From Theocolax elegans (lineage: Eukaryota; Arthropoda; Insecta; Hymenoptera; Cerocephalidae), in the NCBI GenBank assembly GCA_026168455.1, contig CM047426.1, positions 69,045,475 to 69,109,474 on the forward strand: DNA of 64,000 nt, written 5' to 3'. Made by a program: the position numbers and the translations under genes. This document shows, piece by piece, positions 12,295 through 25,239 of the stretch (the first letter of the stretch is position 1; the number at the start of each line of letters is the position of its first letter). Below the pieces are notes generated by a model. It searched no databases. It saw only the letters and a program-made list of their open reading frames with translations, and was not told the DNA's origin.

Positions 12295-12676
12295 CCTGAG
12301 ATTGATTGGTCTACACACGTAAACGTTTTTTTAATATTATAATTATATGATTATAATAAAATTAGATAAATATTAAATAAATATAAAAATTTGAATATAT
12401 ATGTTAGACATGCCAACCAATTACAAGCTCTAAATATATGGCCGCCAGCTCTAAAATTAATTAGATATCTTTTTAGAATTAATTCCTGAGATTGATTGGT
12501 CTACACACGTAAACGTTTTTTTAATATTATAATTATATGATTATAATAAAATTAGATAAATATTAAATAAATATAAAAATTTGAATATATATGTTAGACA
12601 TGCCAACCAATTACAAGCTCTAAATATATGGCCGCCAGCTCTAAAATTAATTAGATATATCTTTTTAGAATTAATT
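12295..12676. repeat. 190-bp tandem duplication
   Basis: Unit 1 is 12295-12484 and unit 2 is 12485 to about 12676. They appear identical except for two extra bases near the end of unit 2. The duplication looks recent. Confidence 0.9.
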
Positions 12677-14170
12677 ATGATTCTTGAAAATAGTAAAAAA
12701 ATGATAAACGTGATTGCATATAACATGCTATATATATTTAATTTTCAATGTATAAAACTACAATGCATTTTACTTTTCGGAAAGCGTTGGTGGCGCCATC
12801 TCTCACAATAAATTGTATATTATATTTTAACTAACGTTCACACTGCAAAAGTATGTCTATTATCAATATTAAGTAATTATAGTTATTAACTAAATTCATG
12901 CTTCATAAAAATAGTCTGAATCATAATTTTTTTTGATAAACATTTATTAAGACATGTCGTGAACCCGCCAATTCTCAAAAATCTTAGTGGAATGGAGGAA
13001 GGTAATAGTAGGTTTCTTTATTGCTTTTTTCATTTTTTCCAAAAAGTAAGAACGTCAAGCGCTCACATAAATTGTGGCAATTTTATATGTATTAAAGATA
13101 CGATGTTTGGGTTCAAAATTTTCAAACCAAAGAATCATATTAAAAATATTTATTTTTATCGGTTCAAAATTTATTTAGAGCTTGTTTATAAAAAATTGTA
13201 GGGCTTGAAGTTTGCACTTTTTGAACATAAAACCTCAAGTGTTATTTAAAAAATAAAATGTCAAAATTACCGACTGTACCGGTAAGGTAGGTATTTTCAG
13301 GAGTATCCGACATCCCCTTAAGTGCACACCATAACACACTTGCACACACTGTCCTAATGAAGCAAGCTGCTGATTCCATAACATCCTATCAGGTCCATGT
13401 AGCAGCGACATTTCACTCCAGCACCAAGAACACCATATTCACTTTTGCTCAACCGTGTCCAACCTTGGCGAAGTTACTCGGTCCCAGGAAATGTTAGGCT
13501 CCAGCGTCGATTCCATCGTCCAGAGAGAATAAGAGTACCTGAAAGTTTACTAATAAATAAATTTGTCGATAAATGAGGATTGAGGATGGATAAACTATCA
13601 ACAAGTATAGTTTTCCATAGGTATTTAAAGGACAAAGGAAATAGGACGTCACATGACACTTTGAGGTTAAAGGACGACATCAATAAGCTACTACGTGGCT
13701 CCACGTAGTCGCAGCTACATCTGAAGACGACACACCGTGTTAAATCGCTGTGTCGCGTTGCCGATGCGAGACCGCCGATTCGTACTGCACCTGTAATAAC
13801 ACGCACAAGAGGCTCGAATTAGCCTAAAACATTATTATAAGGAACGATTATAAATCTTACACGGCTTCCGCGAGGATTACAATACTTTAATTAGGATTAG
13901 GAACTTATATTTAAATTGTGTCCCCACGGGAGAGCTTATAGTTGAATAATTATTTGTTATTACTAATTATTTTTCAATTATTTAACTATGTAAACAATAT
14001 AATGTACATTTTATTGTTTTGTTTATTAATTAGTAAAAAAAAAAAAAATTCTTGGATTTGAGTTTATTTGAACCTTGCGTTCAATAATGTATAGATGGGA
14101 ATATATCGCTTGGGGTACGTTCCTACTGCGCCGCTAGCGGCGCCTAGCTGTTGCGATACGCACTAGCGCT
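12677..14170. other. AT-rich intergenic DNA
   Basis: A perfect 16-bp palindrome GCGCCGCTAGCGGCGC lies near 14131. Open frames at 12959-13201 (+) and 13474-13806 (-) are not recognised and are not called. Confidence 0.4.
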
Positions 14171-14700
14171 TAAGACGGCTTCACTTTTTCATGTTCAGAG
14201 TCAAATCCCATAATTTGGTCGTGTACCAATTTTTCCAAGGTCTAGGATAGAAAACACAGAAGAGCAATAGGTCAAAAATCCGAGAGAGTCGACGGAGCAG
14301 TTTTTTCTTTAAGGGTACAAGCTGAATTAGAGCGAGAATTAAGAGAATTAATGTGACGATTCATATCAGGTAATAGTTTCAGTGAAGCAGAAATACTATC
14401 AAATCTAGCTTTGATGTTGGCACCGTTGAACGAAATTGCACTTTGGACCCTATCAAGCATGTTATTAGCCTAATTCGTTAAGGAAGATGTTATTGACGCA
14501 TTAGGCGAAAGGTGGAAATCAGTCGATTTCCTATAATGATGAGCAGCGGATAAAATTGAATGAGTCAGAGAATTGTTGTTAGTGGAAGCATCGGGAGACG
14601 AATGAAGAATAGTAAATTTAGGCAGCAAACTATCACTAAGAAACCCATCTAGGCGTGTATGACCCGTAAACGAGACTGAAATACTGTTGTCGCAAGACTT
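14171..14700 (-). pseudogene. Decayed LINE reverse-transcriptase fragment
   Basis: Read on the minus strand, about 14320 to 14180 gives a peptide with the entry motif of the reverse-transcriptase domain of Jockey/R1-like non-LTR retrotransposons (SDF-x-PIALL...LS-x-TLEKLVH-x-QI). Two in-frame stops interrupt it: a TGA where Arg is expected in F-R-P-I, and a TAG where Lys is expected in LSK. Upstream sequence to about 14700 stays largely open in the same frame but is not clearly assignable. The fragment is truncated on both sides, next to a fold-back element. Calling the clade more closely would need a database search. Confidence 0.6.
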
Positions 14701-14709
14701 AAATAACTT

Positions 14710-15839
14710 AATAAGAGTAATTAAGAACGTTCGAGATAAGTTATAAAATTTTTTTTACTGTATTTTATAGGTTGGAAAAAGTTTGCGTAGTGGCGATTGG
14801 TGACTTGTACCGACGCTTCTACGCACGGAAAAGCTGTTGATCGTCCTTTTAAAATCGACTAACCTGCAACAAAAATATTACAAAAACACAAAGTATCTAT
14901 TTTTGTAATTTACTCGATACCGAAAAATGTACTAAATCGCTAAGTTTTTAAAAACCTAAAGAAAGGAGGACTTATCTGATCAAAAGTGCAGTCGGAGTTG
15001 AATCTTCAGGTCTCAATATTCCGGCTCTCCCCTCACCAAGACTAGCTTTCAAATTCTCAAAATCGATAATATTTCATGCTGGTCGATTCACGCAACACAT
15101 ATATCTAGGTTAAAAGTACAACTTCCGCGATGAATTTAATGGTAAACTGCTTGATTAAGTAAAATACGACGGCAAACATTTCGCGCTGACGAAGCTCACG
15201 GGAATAAGACATCAAACTGAAGTTGGTTAGATGTCAAACTGAAGTTGGCTTTTTCCTCTACCGTCAAGAAAAAGTGATCATCTTGAAGTTATTTTTTTCC
15301 AAACAAACCAACTTTAGTTTGACATCTAATCAACTTCAGTTTGATATCTTATTCCCCTGAGCTTTGTGCAGCGCGAAACGTTCGCCGTTGTATTTTACTT
15401 AATCAAGCAGTTTACCACTAAATTCGTTGCGGAAGTCGTACTTTTAACCTTCATAAATGCGGTGCGTGAATGGACCAGCGTGGAGCATCATTACTTTTGA
15501 GGATTTGAAAGTCATACTGGATGAGGAATATCGAGACCTGAAGATTCAACTCCGACTGCACTTTGGATCAGATAAGTCCTCCTTTCTTTATAGGTTTTTA
15601 AAAACTTAGCGATTTAGTACATTTTTCGGTATCGATTAAATTACACAAATAGATACTTTGTGTTTTTGTAATATTTTTGTTGCAGGTTAGTCAATTTTAA
15701 AAGGACGATCAACAGCTTTCCCGAGCGTAGAAGCGTCGGTACAAGTCACCAATCGCCACCACGCAAACTTTTTCCAACCTATAAAATACAGTAAAAAAAA
15801 TTTTATAACTTGTCTCGAGCGTTCTTAATTACTCTTATT
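14710..15839. mobile_element. 1.1-kb fold-back element (family 2)
   Basis: The left arm beginning 'aataagagtaattaagaacg' is repeated in complement at the right end (to 15839), and matching continues inward through most of both arms, for example TTTTAAAAGGACGATC near 15695. The centre lies near 15275, where short direct copies of 'tcaaactgaagttgg' occur. No transposase is encoded. Confidence 0.8.
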
Positions 15840-16587
15840 TATCTTTTTCTATTTAAAATGTGCTTTAAAGTATGCTATGTATTTGAAAGTTTAATAAAAA
15901 TATTTTTTTTATGAAAGCCAATCTTTTTTATAAAAAATTTATACAGTTTTTATAAGACCAATTTTTTATACAAATTGTATACAATTCATTTTATACAATT
16001 TTTATAAAAACTTTATAAATTATTTTCACTTGGGTAAATTTATTCGCGAAATATTCTCTAATAGAAGTTCACCAAGGCCCCTAGAAAAATATATGAAAAC
16101 TAGAATTGTATTCAGAGACGATAAAACTCGAATTTGGCCATGAAGACTATTCGTGTAGTTTTAAATGTTATGCTAGAGTTAGAGAAGTAAATAAATAATC
16201 TAACAAACACAATAATAACTATCTCAATTTCATTAAATAAACCTAAAAAACTAAAAAACATAATATTTCTACCTAGAATAATTAACACCGGATAAACGTG
16301 ACGCATCATCTGTACATAAGTACTGAATCGTCGGCTTCATAAAGTTACGCCTGTCAGAACGTTACGCGTGACTCTTGCAAATATATGTAACAACTTAGAG
16401 TAACGTCACATATAACGTTGGAGGAACCTAGTTATACGTTGTATGACTAGCGTGATGTAACGCGTAACATCAATATCATCTACCTTACATTGCAAGCGTT
16501 ACGTGACGCGATAACAAAGCGTGACACACCATAGTCGTGACTTATTATTAAGAACTAAGAGGCTCCAAAGGTGACAGTAGTTTCACA
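15840..16587. other. Intergenic DNA with clustered GTTACG/CGTAAC motifs
   Basis: Between about 16340 and 16530 the motif GTTACG or its complement CGTAAC recurs several times, often beside GTGAC. No gene is recognised. Confidence 0.4.
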
Positions 16588-16591
16588 TTAA

Positions 16592-17462
16592 CCTTTAGAG
16601 GGCCGGAAAACGTCTAGAGGCGTAAACATTTTTTTCATAAATACTCAATTCATAAAGTGTACATGCTCTGGTCCATGGGTTTTAAATTTTATTTTTTTTT
16701 GTGTTATAATGTATTTGTGTAGTTTTCAAATGTAAAGAATAAAGAAACTCAGATATCGCCGGTTGATACGCCCTTTGTAATATTTTTCAAGTATTATTGA
16801 TATAAAATGACCAGATAAAACCTAAATACAGCTGAAAATGAAAAAATTGTGCATTTTTTCTGAACGTTTTTCTGAAATTTAAAAAAAGATTCAACATTTG
16901 GCCTTACCGTAACAGACCCGAATACGCCTCTAGGCGTAAGGGGTCTGACTCACCGACATCGCAACTTACAAGGAGAGTATCCCAGGTCCGGATCACGGAT
17001 CTTGTCCTAACTCTAGGATAAGTTTTGTTATATAAAAATATGAAGAAAGCCAGAGTTATAGACCCTAACGCTCGATATTAGGGAAGTTATACACTGTTAA
17101 TGCTATTTTTAAAAAAAAGAACCTTTACTTCAAATGCTTATAACTTTTAAACAATAAACTATCGGCCCTCAAATATAAATTCATTTAAAAGCTGAGATAA
17201 AATAGATACAGCTTAAAAAAAATAAGCTCAAATCCGCTGCAATGGAGCAAAGTTATAGCAGAAATAAAAATTTGCAGAAATTTTGACGAAAATTAAGCAC
17301 TGTGATTTATATAACAAAACTTATCCTAGAGTTAGGACAAGATCCGTGATCCGGACCTGGGATACTCTCCTTGTTAGTTTGGCTCTAACTCAGGGTTCTT
17401 AGACCACATTCCTACAGAAATATGCGATTTTCAAAGTTTTCATAACCCCGGCCCTCTAAAGG
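16592..17462. mobile_element. piggyBac-type MITE (TTAA duplication)
   Basis: Perfect 15-bp terminal inverted repeats, CCTTTAGAGGGCCGG at 16592-16606 and its complement at 17448-17462, are flanked by TTAA at 16588-16591 and 17463-17466. TTAA is the target of piggyBac transposases, so this is probably a non-autonomous piggyBac relative. A second MITE (16969-17373) is inserted in it; without that insert it would be about 463 bp. Confidence 0.85.
16969..17373. mobile_element. Nested MITE with 67-bp TIRs and TTA duplication
   Basis: The TIR 16969-17035 begins CAAGGAGAGTATCCC and is matched in complement by 17307-17373 over about 67 bp. TTA occurs on both sides (16966-16968 and 17374-17376). A 3-bp TTA duplication is typical of PIF/Harbinger-class elements, so that class is the likely source. 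There is no coding capacity. It lies inside the TTAA MITE and so inserted later. Confidence 0.85.
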
Positions 17463-17466
17463 TTAA

Positions 17467-18690
17467 AATAAAAATAATTTAACATATTGATCCCAACCTG
17501 GGGACGTTGATTTTTTTCTTTCTCGATCTTTCCTTAATTAATTTTCTAATACGAGTTGGCAACATTTACTACTTAGCGATTGCAAGTAAGTTGCTAATAA
17601 AAGAGGGTTTTGTGCAATATTTGTCATAAAATATTGAGTAACACAAATTAGCTCATAAATACCGATTAATATATATACTTTCTAATAAAAAATAATTTAA
17701 TGTAAAGTGAACTACTCACGCCTGACACTGTTTTGTTAAGTCGGGTCATACATTTTGGCACCCCTTGAGGGGAACTACTATTTGCAGTTTCTTGATAACT
17801 CTATTTAACTTCTAATCGAGTTGTTAATAACTCACATGATTTATCATTAATTTAAGAAGATTTATAATTAAAACTAAGTACACATACGTACATGTATGTG
17901 TATAAATATATTTTCAAAACTAATTTTTTTTTGTTAATAACATTTAAATATTATACTTTTGAACTAACTAAATTAAAACTTAAATTAAAAATAACTAACT
18001 ATGTTTAAATTAATTTATTAAATTAATTTATAGTAATTAAATTTCATGTAATGTTAATACGCTCAAGATTTTATTTGAAATTATAACCATAGATTACCAA
18101 TTTTACATAGAGCAACAGCAGTATTTTTATGTAACTCAACATATTGAAAATCTAAAGAGAAAATGTATCATTCCTGAAAAATTTATTAATAGTATTAAAT
18201 TTGAAAGTAACTATTTCTCACCTTGCTTAAAATTTTATGTATTTAATGATATTCTAAAATCGCTGAAAGGTAAAGTATATTGCGGAATCGAGAAGTTAAT
18301 ATTTTAATCTATAGAACAGGTAATTTCTTATTTTAAAGAAGCTTTTATGCACCCCAATATTTTCGGCCATTTTTACTCCCTTATACAAAAATGACACAGA
18401 AATAATAAAGAATATCATTCTTTCGTACATCATAGATAATTAAAAGATAATGTATATTTCTAAAACAACTTCTGGATTCTACTTATGCAGTAATTTAAAA
18501 ATATAAAATAAATATTATGTACGATGCAGGTACTATGATTAGTCATACTGAACATACAAATTGTGCAACTGTGTACCCTGTATGTCCTCACTAAACTCAC
18601 ATTCGAAGTATTAACCTTCAAATCGACCTTTTAATTTACCCGAAATGTATGTATAATTTTATTGATTAGTCGATACAAGTTCCCAACTAT
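17467..18690. other. AT-rich intergenic DNA
   Basis: No gene or repeat family recognised. Confidence 0.4.
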
Positions 18691-19906
18691 TTATATAGTA
18701 TTGAGTATATTGTTCCCAAGGTCAAGAATCCTTTCAGAAATTCTTTTCATTATTTTTTTCAAACTCAGCTCATCAAAAAACATAAATATCCATTCTTTAA
18801 AGCTAAAATACTCAAAAATATATATTTGACTTTGAAATGATAAATTTCAAGGTCAACGACCTCTAGGATTTTTTTACTATTTTTTATACTCAGCGCATCA
18901 AAAAACATATATGGGGTATTCCACGTGAAGTGGTCCGATCAAAATTTTAAAATGCACCAAATTTTGGGTACACATTGCAAATGTTTTTCAGAATACAGAA
19001 AAAAATTTTTAGGTACTGGTATTTATTAGCTCAAAAGTTATTCTAACCTCAAAAAGTGAATTTTTCCACGTTTTTTCCAACACCAACTGGGTTTACCGCT
19101 ATTTAACTCAAAATCTATTAACTTTTATTATAGAACATTATATGTAACATTTGTTGCTAATTATGTCTAGAATTTATCCTTCTGGGTTAGATTTTCTAAT
19201 CTCAAGGTCAATGTCACAGAAAGCACATGTCAATATTCAAATTCAGAAAAGCGTAAGTGCGCCACAATTGATTTTTTTATCCAAAAGTCTAGAAGAAAGC
19301 TTGGAGCAATGCCTTTCAAATGGTCTGCAGCATTTTTGGGATCTTCAATTCTGTAAAAAGTTATGATAATTTAAAGAAAGACGAAATTTTTTTAAAAATT
19401 TAAATAGGAAATACCATGTTAATTTTTGTGAATTTTTTGTCTTTCTTTAAATTGTCATAACTTTTTACAGAATTGAAGGCCATAAAAATGCTACAGATCA
19501 TTTGAAAGGTATTGCTCCAAGCTTTCTTTTAGACTTTTGGATGAAAAAATCAAAGGTGGCGCACTTGCATTTTTTTCAAGTTGAATATTGACATGTAGTT
19601 TATGTAACAATGACCTTGAGATTAGAAATTCTAACCCAGAAGAATAAATTCTAGATATAATTAGCAACGAATGTTACATATAATGTTCTATTATAAAAGT
19701 TGATAGATTTTGAGTTATATAGCGGTAAACCCAGCTGGTGTTTAAGAAAATATGGAAAAATTCACTTTTTGAAGTTAGAATAACTTTTGAGCAAATAGAT
19801 TCCAGTACCTAAAAATTTTTTTCTGTATTCTGTAAAACATTTGCAAAGTGTACTCAAAATTTGGTGCATTTTAAAATTTTGATCGGACCACTTCACGTGG
19901 AATACC

Positions 19907-19955
<49 letters not shown>

Positions 19956-20060
19956 ATTTGAAGCTTACAGAGCAAAAAAAGATTGACTTTGAAATGAAGA
20001 TTTTCAAGGTCAAAGACACCTTTAAAACTTTTTTTACTATTTTTCTGTTATTAAGCACAT
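18691..20060. repeat. About 110-bp tandem repeat split by a fold-back element
   Basis: Units carrying 'ttcaaggtcaa.gac' or '.aaggtcaagaat' and 'cagc.catcaaaaaacata' lie at about 18715 and 18840 left of the palindrome. A further unit with 'ttgactttgaaatga' and 'ttcaaggtcaaagac' lies at about 19980 on its right. The fold-back element therefore landed within a pre-existing repeat array. Confidence 0.55.
18913..19908. mobile_element. Fold-back element family 1, copy 1
   Basis: Starts GGGGTATTCCACGTGAAGTG and ends with the complement. Left arm 18913-19382 (470 bp), loop 19383-19438 (56 bp), right arm 19439-19908 (470 bp). The arms match over nearly their full length. Flanks are AT dinucleotides and an (AT)n run follows. 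No coding capacity. A transcript would fold into a near-perfect 470-bp hairpin. Confidence 0.9.
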
Positions 20061-20114
20061 CAATTTCACTTTAAAACTATCAAATAGATCAGAAGTATCA
20101 AAATATCGACCATC

Positions 20115-20135
20115 CCCGTCCTCTAAAGGTTAAAT
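20115..20135. repeat. Orphan end of the TTAA MITE family
   Basis: 'CGTCCTCTAAAGG' followed by TTAA differs by one base from the right TIR of the MITE at 16592-17462. No partner end was identified nearby. Confidence 0.5.
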
Positions 20136-21300
20136 ACAATCGAGCAATAACTAATAATATTGAAGGTTATTTTTGACTATGAATAATTAAAAAAGACCCA
20201 TTTATAGAAGTTAAAAACCGCAAAAAGTCATCAATATAAAACCTTTGCTAGGATATTAAAATCATTTAAAAATAATGACAATTTCGAAATAAATAACACG
20301 AATGTATAAAATAGTATAAAACATATTAATATTGAAAATAACAAAAATTTAACTGTACCTAAAGATAATAGCCAACCATATAAAAAATCAGCTGTACAAA
20401 ATACTTGTCATAATAATTTAATAAAATCAAAAGAAAATTACAATCATATAAACATTTAAAAATTTAATAATTAAGGGGCTCCCAAAGTCAAATTTTATCC
20501 TCCCTACCTTATCGACTGAGTAAATCAAATTATCGATTATAATTGAATAATTATAATATTATGTGTAGAAATAAGAGTTTATTGCCCTTTTTATATGGAT
20601 TATTTAAGTGTGTGCAAAATTTGGGACAGAAATATTATCACGATTTTGTTAAACTCTCACCAAAAATTCTGAGTATGCTTCGCCCGTTTCACATTTTTGG
20701 TAAGGGAATACATAAAATCGAGATAATATTTTTGCCTCAAACTTTGTATATAGTCAACTTATTCATTACGGAAGTCAACTCCTAAATATATTCAATTTAT
20801 TCAAAAAAATAGTAGATTTCAATACCGCGACAATAACAAAATAAAATCTTACGACATAAATTTCCGTTTGGTGGCGCTAGCGGTACGAAATGATAATGAT
20901 ACGAAAGTCTGACGAACCACAAAGTCGCTTTAGCTGCTCGAATCACGCGCTATTTTATTGCAAAAAGACAGATAATTACTCTTTGACGTTACTAGATTTA
21001 CTTAAATAACATAGACATTTAAAAAATTAATTAACAATCTTATGTTAGTTCTCAAAGATTAGCCAGAATACTGAATCTCGATTGATAGATTCGAAAGTGG
21101 GGAGTTAATGTTGCGCCCGCGATTTGATTCACCATCGTTCATGCACCATGAAGTCGCTTTTGCTGCTCGAGTAGAGCACGTCACTACTTTGTATAAAAAT
21201 AAAAATAATTGCTCTTTCGATTATTAGGAAGTGAATTAAATAGACAATTATTTCAGTTGTAACTAATAATATTCAAACATTTCTAAACGAAGTCCATGGA
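20136..21300. other. AT-rich intergenic DNA
   Basis: No convincing gene. The similar phrases 'aaagtcgcttt.gctgctcga' near 20931 and 21151 suggest a diverged direct repeat of about 220 bp. Confidence 0.35.
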
Positions 21301-22440
21301 GGACTCGGCTCGTCTCATCCGTGCGCGCATGCGCATTGCGCTGGTATCGACATGATACGATCGTTCGCCCGTGCGTTCGGCTGTCGGTATACGTATCCGA
21401 TCGCGTTTCTTGCTAGCTGTCTGTCAACGGGTTCATCATTGTGTTGCTGATGACGTGGTGCTTCTTCTTCGACGCTGGCTATATTACAGGTGGAAAGGTT
21501 AGTGTTCCTTTAACCTCTCAGTTCATATCAGCAGGCAATTGTATTCCTTTTTATACGTCCTTGCTTTCTGTTTCCCAATATCCCATTCCCTAGTAGTGTA
21601 CTCCTTCTCATTTTTTAATATTTTTACAGAAAACCCTGCACGAGGCGTCAACGGAGCCACTCAGAGTACGTGTTGCTGTACCTCAGACTTGAACTTGTTT
21701 GAGCTCGTAGAGGATATACAGCCCTTGACGTACCTGCTGATTGGAGAAGGACCTATTTGCCTCCTGTTTGATCAACTTCTGGACTTTTGGAGAGCTGATG
21801 CTGGTGTTGATCCTGGTTCCTTGGACTCGTTCCTGGTCAACGAGGCCAATAATAGCTGCTTGTCTCTTTATTGAGAATGCTTCGGTGATGGACTGTAATA
21901 AAAAATCAATGACTACTAACTATACAAGTGCAGTACTGTCTGCCGGGATGCCGGTAACTCTATTATGAGTAAACAATCCTGAATTTTTCGGATTAAGACA
22001 TTAAAATATTTCAGTACGTAACTGCATTCATAAAAGTTTTATGATTTAAAAACAAAATTTGTCCAAAAGAAAAAAGTTCTAGACGAACTAATTATGAAAA
22101 GCAAATACACAATTATCATTCTCTTTATTTACTAAGTTGTCAAAAAAATACAAGCAATTATTTTTGATAAAATGGCTGATATTGAAACTTGGAGAAGTGG
22201 CGAGTCTAAACTTGAAATACAAGATTTGGAGAATGAAGAAATCCATGAAGTTGATTTGGTAGAAAATGATTATGATGAGACTCAAATTTTTGAAAACGCG
22301 TATTTTTACCCATCAATCAAAGATTTTCAAGGTACTTTTAAAATAAATCCTAAAATCTCTATCTCGGGAAATAATGCAATCAATTAATTTAAATACTTTG
22401 CGACGAGACGTCGTTGCAATGAATTAAATAATATTTAATG
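21300..22440 (+). other. Possible promoter and unassigned short exons
   Basis: A GC-rich island carries an NRF-1-like site (21324-21335). An ATG at 21450 opens 16 codons to a donor AAAG/GTTAGT (21497/21498), and an acceptor ttttacag (AG at 21628-21629) lies downstream. An open frame runs from the acceptor area to 21874, and an acidic 71-codon ATG frame lies at 22172-22387. None of these peptides is recognised. They could be host exons or element remnants. Confidence 0.2.
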
Positions 22441-22449
22441 TATTATCTT

Positions 22450-23430
22450 ATTTCTCTTGTATATAGAATATTATGTCTTACAATCTCGCACGTTGTTATT
22501 GTTTCGTGCGTTGCCTCTTCAAGGCCACGAAACGCGCGTATTTATGTCTACGAGCGAGGATGTGTGCGAGCATCCATGTACTCTATTGTTATTGTGTGTG
22601 TGTGTTAGATACTTTTCGGGAATGCGACAATTCCCGAAAAGCTCAGTACGCTGCCGGTCTTGACCGTGGCAGCATCTTCTTTGATACCTCGTCACGTGTA
22701 GTTTCGCGCGCCACGGGAAGTACCGGACCGGTTCGTCCGTAATCCGGGAAGCCGTACGCGAGTGCAAGTGCGATAGTGTAGTGCAGTGCGAAGGACCAAA
22801 TACCTCGGGTTGAGTATTCCCCGAGGTAGGCGAATCGCCGCGGCCGCGGGCCGCACCTGCAGATCACCGTCGAGGACGACGGGAAACCGGGCCGACTCCA
22901 CCGGCCAGCAGACGTCGGGGCGCCGACGGACACCAGGGCCCATGGACAATCCAGCCCGGTAAGTACCCGACATTGGTCGGTATTCTATTAGAGTGTGTTG
23001 TGTGTGTGGACACGTGTGTTTGTTCGGTAGCATACCGGTGCTACCGAAATCGTTTGGGTATTGCGCGGGGCGAGCACGGGGGCAGCCCCTGCTTGCCGCG
23101 TATATACCACGCGACCGGGAGAACGCCCCGTTAATTATTGTCGGGCACCTCCGTGTAACTTCAGTATAAATAAATATTGTTTATTTGTTTTTAATACAAC
23201 GGTCGCGTAATTATTTTAATTATGAAGTAACCCGCAAACCGCTTTCCGATTCCCGATTTTCCCCGCCACGTGTGTCGGTATAAGGAGATCGTCCTATCTC
23301 CGCTACCGTGTCCCGACGGGTTAATTTATTAACCCACGGCGACGACAAAGACGCGTTCTTCGGGGCCGTCGTCCCTGTTTAAATTAATAAATAACTTGTA
23401 ACTGGCATTAGGACGAAGTACCACGTTACA
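22450..23430 (+). repeat. Element B putative 5' LTR (left edge uncertain)
   Basis: The segment ends ...ACGTTACA two bases before a primer-binding site at 23433, as an LTR should. It contains two strong hairpins (22612-22641, 12-bp stem; 22801-22828, 9-bp stem) and the start codon plus donor described below. The left boundary cannot be fixed, because no 3' LTR copy exists in the window; the first strong candidate region is 22.45-22.6 kb. The assignment rests on the primer site and on position. Confidence 0.5.
22942..22958 (+). CDS. Element B predicted start exon (6 codons)
   Basis: ATG at 22942 is the first in-frame ATG after an upstream stop, and gives five codons (M-D-N-P-A) plus two bases (CG) before a perfect donor, CG/GTAAGT at 22958/22959. 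The phase left by CG fits two downstream acceptors: 25508/25509 opening pol and 28813/28814 opening gag. The exon would lie inside the putative LTR, upstream of the primer site. This is a prediction from splice-site sequence only; no transcript evidence is available. Confidence 0.45.
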
Positions 23431-23432
23431 AA

Positions 23433-23450
23433 TGGCGACCGTGACAGGAC
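23433..23450 (+). promoter_or_regulatory. Element B primer-binding site, tRNA-Arg type
   Basis: TGGCGACCGTGACAGG begins two bases after the putative LTR. From memory this matches the tRNA-Arg primer site of mdg1/412-type Gypsy elements. It marks the start of minus-strand DNA synthesis. Confidence 0.7.
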
Positions 23451-24226
23451 GGTAGTTGTACCGCCTGCGTGTCGAGAGATTTTCGGTGAATCTCCCTTAT
23501 TTTTTTTAAAATAAGTGTTTCCTATTATGTACAGGTTCACCTGCACATAATAACCTGCGGGTTATTTATTTTTAAAATTTTTTCGCTTTGGAAGTCGAGA
23601 GTGAGAGAAAGAGAGAGAGAGCATATAGGTTTATAATGGCTTGGATGCATGCCATTATAATTGAATTGTGTGTATGAGTAAGAGAGAGAGAGCGAGAATA
23701 GAAATTTGAAATTTCGAGTTCGCGTTAGAGTAGGGACGCGCGGGTACCCCTAGCCGTATATTGTGATTGTGTGAGAGAGAGAGAGAGAGAGAGAGTGAGA
23801 GAGAACCAGTGCGTGAGAGAGAGAGAGACATTGCGTCGCGGAGTCGTGTAGTGCTGAGTGAGCACGAGTCCGCTAGTGGGAGAGAGAGAGAAAATCCCAA
23901 CTAGCCGGCGTTAGACTCGCGCGGCGTAAGTGTAACGAGATTGAGAGAGAGAGAGAGAGAGAGAGAACATATACTTTATACGGCATATACCGCGCGGTTA
24001 TCCTTCGTTGCTACGCAAGAAGGAAAATTTGCCCCTTTGCGCGACCGTAATTTCATTTTTAATTTAATTGTATGAATTTTGTTAACTCGCTTTAAAAGCG
24101 AGTTTAACAATTTGTGTGTGTGTGAAATATTTTTGAGTTCGGCTCACTGATTGTGTATCAGTTCGAGACGAACAATAATAATTGTTAGTATAATAATTTT
24201 TTATTAGTTGTAATATTTATATATAT
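23451..24226 (+). other. Element B non-coding leader with (GA)n tracts
   Basis: No open frame of useful length. Several GA-rich microsatellite stretches lie between about 23590 and 23970, and a 9-bp hairpin (TATAATGGC / GCCATTATA) near 23634-23660. A gag gene would be expected here in a standard element but none is seen. Confidence 0.6.
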
Positions 24227-25222
24227 GGGGTATTCCACGTGAAGTGGTCCGATCAAAATTTTAAAATGCGCCAAATTTTGGGTACACATTGCAAATGTTT
24301 TTCAGAATACACAAAAAAATTTTTAGGTACTGGAATTTATTAGTTCAAAAGTTATTCTAACCTCAATAAGTGAACTTTTTCCAGTTTTTTTCAACACCAG
24401 CTGGGTTCATCGCTATTTAACTCAAAATCTATCAACTTTTACTATAGAACATTATATGTAACATTCGTTGCTAGTTATGTCTAGAATTTATCCTTCTGGG
24501 TTAGAATTTCTAATTTCAAGGTAAATGTTAGATAAACTACATGTCAATATTCAACTTGAAAAAAATCTAACTTCGCCACAATTGATTCTTTTATCCAACA
24601 GTCCAAAAGAAAGCTTGGAGCAATACCTTTCAAATGATCTGTAGCATTTTTATGGCCTTCAATTCTGTAAAAAGTTATGATAATTTAAAGAAAGACGAAA
24701 TTTTTTTAAAAATTTAAATAGGAAATACCATGTTAATTTTTGTGAATTTTTTGTCTTTCTTTAAATTGTCATAACTTTTTACAGAATTGAAGGCCATAAA
24801 AATGCTACAGATCATTTGAAACGTATTGCTCCAAGCTTTCTTTTAGACTTTTGGATGAAAAAATCAAAGGTGGCGCACTTGCATTTTTTTCAAGTTGAAT
24901 ATTGACATGTAGTTTATGTAACAATGACCTTGAGATTAGAAATTCTAACCCAGAAGAATAAATTCTAGACATAACTAGCAACGAATGTTACATATAATGT
25001 TCTATAGTAAAAGTTGATAGATTTTGAGTTATATAGCGGTAAACCCAGCTGGTGTTGAAAAAAACTGGAAAAAGTACACTTTTTGAGGTTAGAATAACTT
25101 TTGAACTAATAAATTCCAGTACCTAAAAATTTTTTTGTGTATTCTGAAAAACATTTGCAATGTGTACCCAAAATTTGGGGCATTTTAAAATTTTGATCGG
25201 ACCACTTCACGTGGAATACCCC
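24227..25222. mobile_element. Fold-back element family 1, copy 2
   Basis: Same ends and same 470-56-470 bp layout as copy 1: left arm 24227-24696, loop 24697-24752, right arm 24753-25222. Loop orientation matches copy 1. It is inserted in the leader of element B, so it is younger than B or was carried by it. Flanks are (AT)n. Confidence 0.9.
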
Positions 25223-25239
25223 ATATATATATATATATA

